This document shows positions 62,643 through 64,000 of a stretch of 64,000 nt of DNA, piece by piece. The stretch's first letter is position 1, and each line of letters begins with the position of its first letter. The translations under genes were made by a program, and so were the position numbers. The notes beneath the pieces are model-generated. The model was not told the origin of the DNA and did no database searches. It was given only the letters and a program-made list of their open reading frames with translations. The stretch comes from Melioribacter sp. (GTDB lineage Bacteria > Bacteroidota > Ignavibacteria > Ignavibacteriales > Melioribacteraceae). The stretch lies in contig JAHEZQ010000017.1 of NCBI GenBank assembly GCA_023250955.1, positions 17,757 through 81,756 of the forward strand, read 5' to 3'.

Positions 62643-62757
62643 GTTAACCGCAAATAGGTTGGTGAATCTATCTTTCGATGCATGGTTAACTGTTTATCAT
62701 ACATCCCTCTGACCTCTCCGGAGATTATTGTTAGCCGTTTCCGGGGAGGTTTTTTTA
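62643..62757 (+). terminator. Conserved 3' element ending in a terminator, copy B
   Basis: GTTAACC (62643-62649) pairs perfectly with GGTTAAC (62684-62690) around a loop with CTTTCGATGCATGG. Then CATACATCCC precedes CCTCTCCGG (62713-62721)/CCGGGGAGG (62741-62749) followed by seven T. It matches copy A (55503-55615) over its length. It closes module 2 before the DsbD gene. Confidence 0.75.
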
Positions 62758-62845
62758 ACACACCCCCGCCAACAAAAACGGTGGGCAAGCCTGTAGTCCC
62801 CTCTCGAGAGGGGACGAGCGAAGCGGAGGGGTGTGTGGTTGATAT
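62758..62845. repeat. Palindromic repeat with an 18-bp perfect core, before dsbD
   Basis: ACACCCCCGCC on the left is mirrored by GGAGGGGTGTGT on the right. In the middle TCCCCTCTCGAGAGGGGA (62797-62814) is a perfect palindrome. The element resembles REP-like sequences. The rest up to 62919 is AT-rich leader for the dsbD-like gene. Confidence 0.65.
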
Positions 62846-62919
62846 TTATTTTCATAACGGTAGTGGTTTAAGTTAAAAATATTGTCTTATATGTATAGAA
62901 TAAATTATTTGGAGATAGA

Positions 62920-64000
62920 ATGAAGTTAAGAAATTATATTTCACAGATTATGTTTTTGGTTATCATTTCCGCTTATACGTTGTACGCACAACCTCAATTA
63001 GTAATTGTTAAACTCGAAAAAAATAATTTAAAAGTTAATGCCGGAAAAGAACTTAAGGTTGTTCTCAATGCAACTATTCAAAGCGGCTGGCATATAAATT
63101 CAAATAAACCGAATGATGAATCTCTAATCCCGACTACAATTAAATCCGGGAACAAATTATTCTCTATCTCAAATATTATTTATCCTCAGCCGGACGAACG
63201 CAAACTTGCAATTTCAGAAAAACCGGTTTCAGTATTTGAGAATGATATTAAAGTTAGTTTGATATTTAAGATTGATAAATCAACAGCAGGCGGTAAATAT
63301 AAAATTCCAATTCAATTTGGTTATCAAGGATGTAATGACCAAACGTGTATGCCGCCTACAACTGCTGTTGCGGATTTAAATGTTGAAGTAACAAGCGGTA
63401 CTTTAACAGCTGAACCAAAAATAAAAAGCGAAGCGCAAAACCTTCAAACAATCAAACAGCCAATCAACCAAACATTAACAAACGATACTCGAGCAAAAAC
63501 CGTGGAAACAAAATCTGAAAACGAAAGCTCAATCGCTTCCACTCTTGAGAACAGCGGATTGTTTTTAAGTTTGATTTTCGTTTTTCTTGCCGGACTAGCT
63601 TTAAATCTTACGCCATGCGTTTATCCGCTCATACCAATTACAATCGGATATTTCGGCGGACAAGCAGAAGGTAAAACGAGCCGCTTATTTCTACTTGGAA
63701 TACTTTATGTACTTGGAATGGCATTAACATATTCTGTTGTGGGAGTTGTAACATCATTAAGCGGTGCAGTGTTTGGAACTCTTCTCCAAAATCCTATAGT
63801 AATAATTGCACTCGGATTAATTTTCATTGCATTAGCTCTAAGTCAATTTGGTGTTTATGAGTTCAAACTTCCGGATAGCTGGGTAATGAAAGCCGGGGGT
63901 GCAAAGGGCGGTGCGTTTGGTGCTTTCTTTATGGGATTAACAATGGGCATTGTTGCCGCACCATGTATCGGTCCATTCTTACTTGGATTGGTAACTTATG
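62920..64000 (+). CDS. dsbD: DsbD-type thiol:disulfide interchange protein, C-terminus outside window
   Basis: The frame begins at an ATG after GGAGAT and is open at the right edge (360 codons seen). It has a signal peptide ending LYAQ, an N-terminal DsbD alpha-like domain (~25-160) with C138-NDQT-C143 (GYQGCNDQTCMPP), a linker rich in polar residues, and the start of the transmembrane domain with LNLTPCVYPLIPITIGYF and AAPCIGPF, which hold the two redox cysteines. DsbD carries electrons from cytoplasmic thioredoxin to periplasmic proteins such as TlpA. Its place directly behind the third TlpA gene makes it the likely electron source of these thioredoxins. The C-terminal gamma domain lies beyond the window. 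Confidence 0.9.
   Translation, partial: MKLRNYISQIMFLVIISAYTLYAQPQLVIVKLEKNNLKVNAGKELKVVLNATIQSGWHINSNKPNDESLIPTTIKSGNKLFSISNIIYPQPDERKLAISEKPVSVFENDIKVSLIFKIDKSTAGGKYKIPIQFGYQGCNDQTCMPPTTAVADLNVEVTSGTLTAEPKIKSEAQNLQTIKQPINQTLTNDTRAKTVETKSENESSIASTLENSGLFLSLIFVFLAGLALNLTPCVYPLIPITIGYFGGQAEGKTSRLFLLGILYVLGMALTYSVVGVVTSLSGAVFGTLLQNPIVIIALGLIFIALALSQFGVYEFKLPDSWVMKAGGAKGGAFGAFFMGLTMGIVAAPCIGPFLLGLVTY

Noticed and set aside
62525..62788. 87-residue minus-strand frame behind TlpA copy 3
   Set aside because: It covers the repeat, the conserved 3' element and the terminator; its likeness to a frame at 55545 comes from the duplicated non-coding DNA.

Overview
The window looks like a chromosomal segment of a low-GC member of the Ignavibacteria (Bacteroidota/Chlorobi group). 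The evidence is a phosphatase-like protein ending in a type IX secretion sorting domain with the NYPNPFNP signature, paired ECF sigma/FecR/TonB-receptor loci with STN signalling domains, promoter-like TAnnTTTG boxes, and many short dispersed palindromes. No rRNA or unambiguous taxonomic marker is present, so this placement is an inference.

Left end (1-6360): a truncated DUF4440-type gene and a quinone-oxidoreductase-like gene, then five minus-strand genes of poorly known function. These are separated by long imperfect palindromes that I read as integron attC sites: three complete ones of 161-188 bp and one or two half sites. No integrase is visible, so the block resembles a CALIN (attC cluster lacking an integrase). 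A set of GC-rich hairpins closes the region.

Core region (6364-46300): a CstA-family transporter and a LolCDE-type lipoprotein exporter (minus strand); four tRNAs (Pro, Arg, His, Glu); an acyltransferase; a phosphate regulon (small membrane protein, porin, pstSCAB, phoU) with two copies of an 11-bp-periodic TTAACA box; an LD-carboxypeptidase; the [FeFe]-hydrogenase maturases HydG and HydE; a lipoprotein/DUF58/NADAR operon; a phosphohexomutase and an endonuclease III-like protein. A lipoate-dependent 2-oxoacid dehydrogenase cluster follows (lpd, lipB, fused E1, E2, lipA), then a ferredoxin-dependent 2-oxoacid oxidoreductase operon preceded by a terminator-like hairpin and a possible leader peptide. 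Next come a hybrid PAS histidine kinase with a c-type heme motif, atpDC, an Fe/Mn superoxide dismutase with a leader, an IscA-type protein and a membrane pyrophosphatase.

Right end (46460-64000): two paralogous modules, each with an ECF sigma factor, a FecR-type anti-sigma factor, a large TonB-dependent receptor with STN domain, and one or two large exported TlpA-like thioredoxins, followed by the start of a DsbD-type reductant conduit. No SusD is present. Both receptor genes are preceded by the same small leader: a strong Shine-Dalgarno sequence, a four-codon ORF and a 31-nt hairpin that keeps its pairing by covariation. I regard this sigma/FecR/TonB/TlpA/DsbD locus with its shared leader, and the attC cassette block, as the two most interesting parts of the window.
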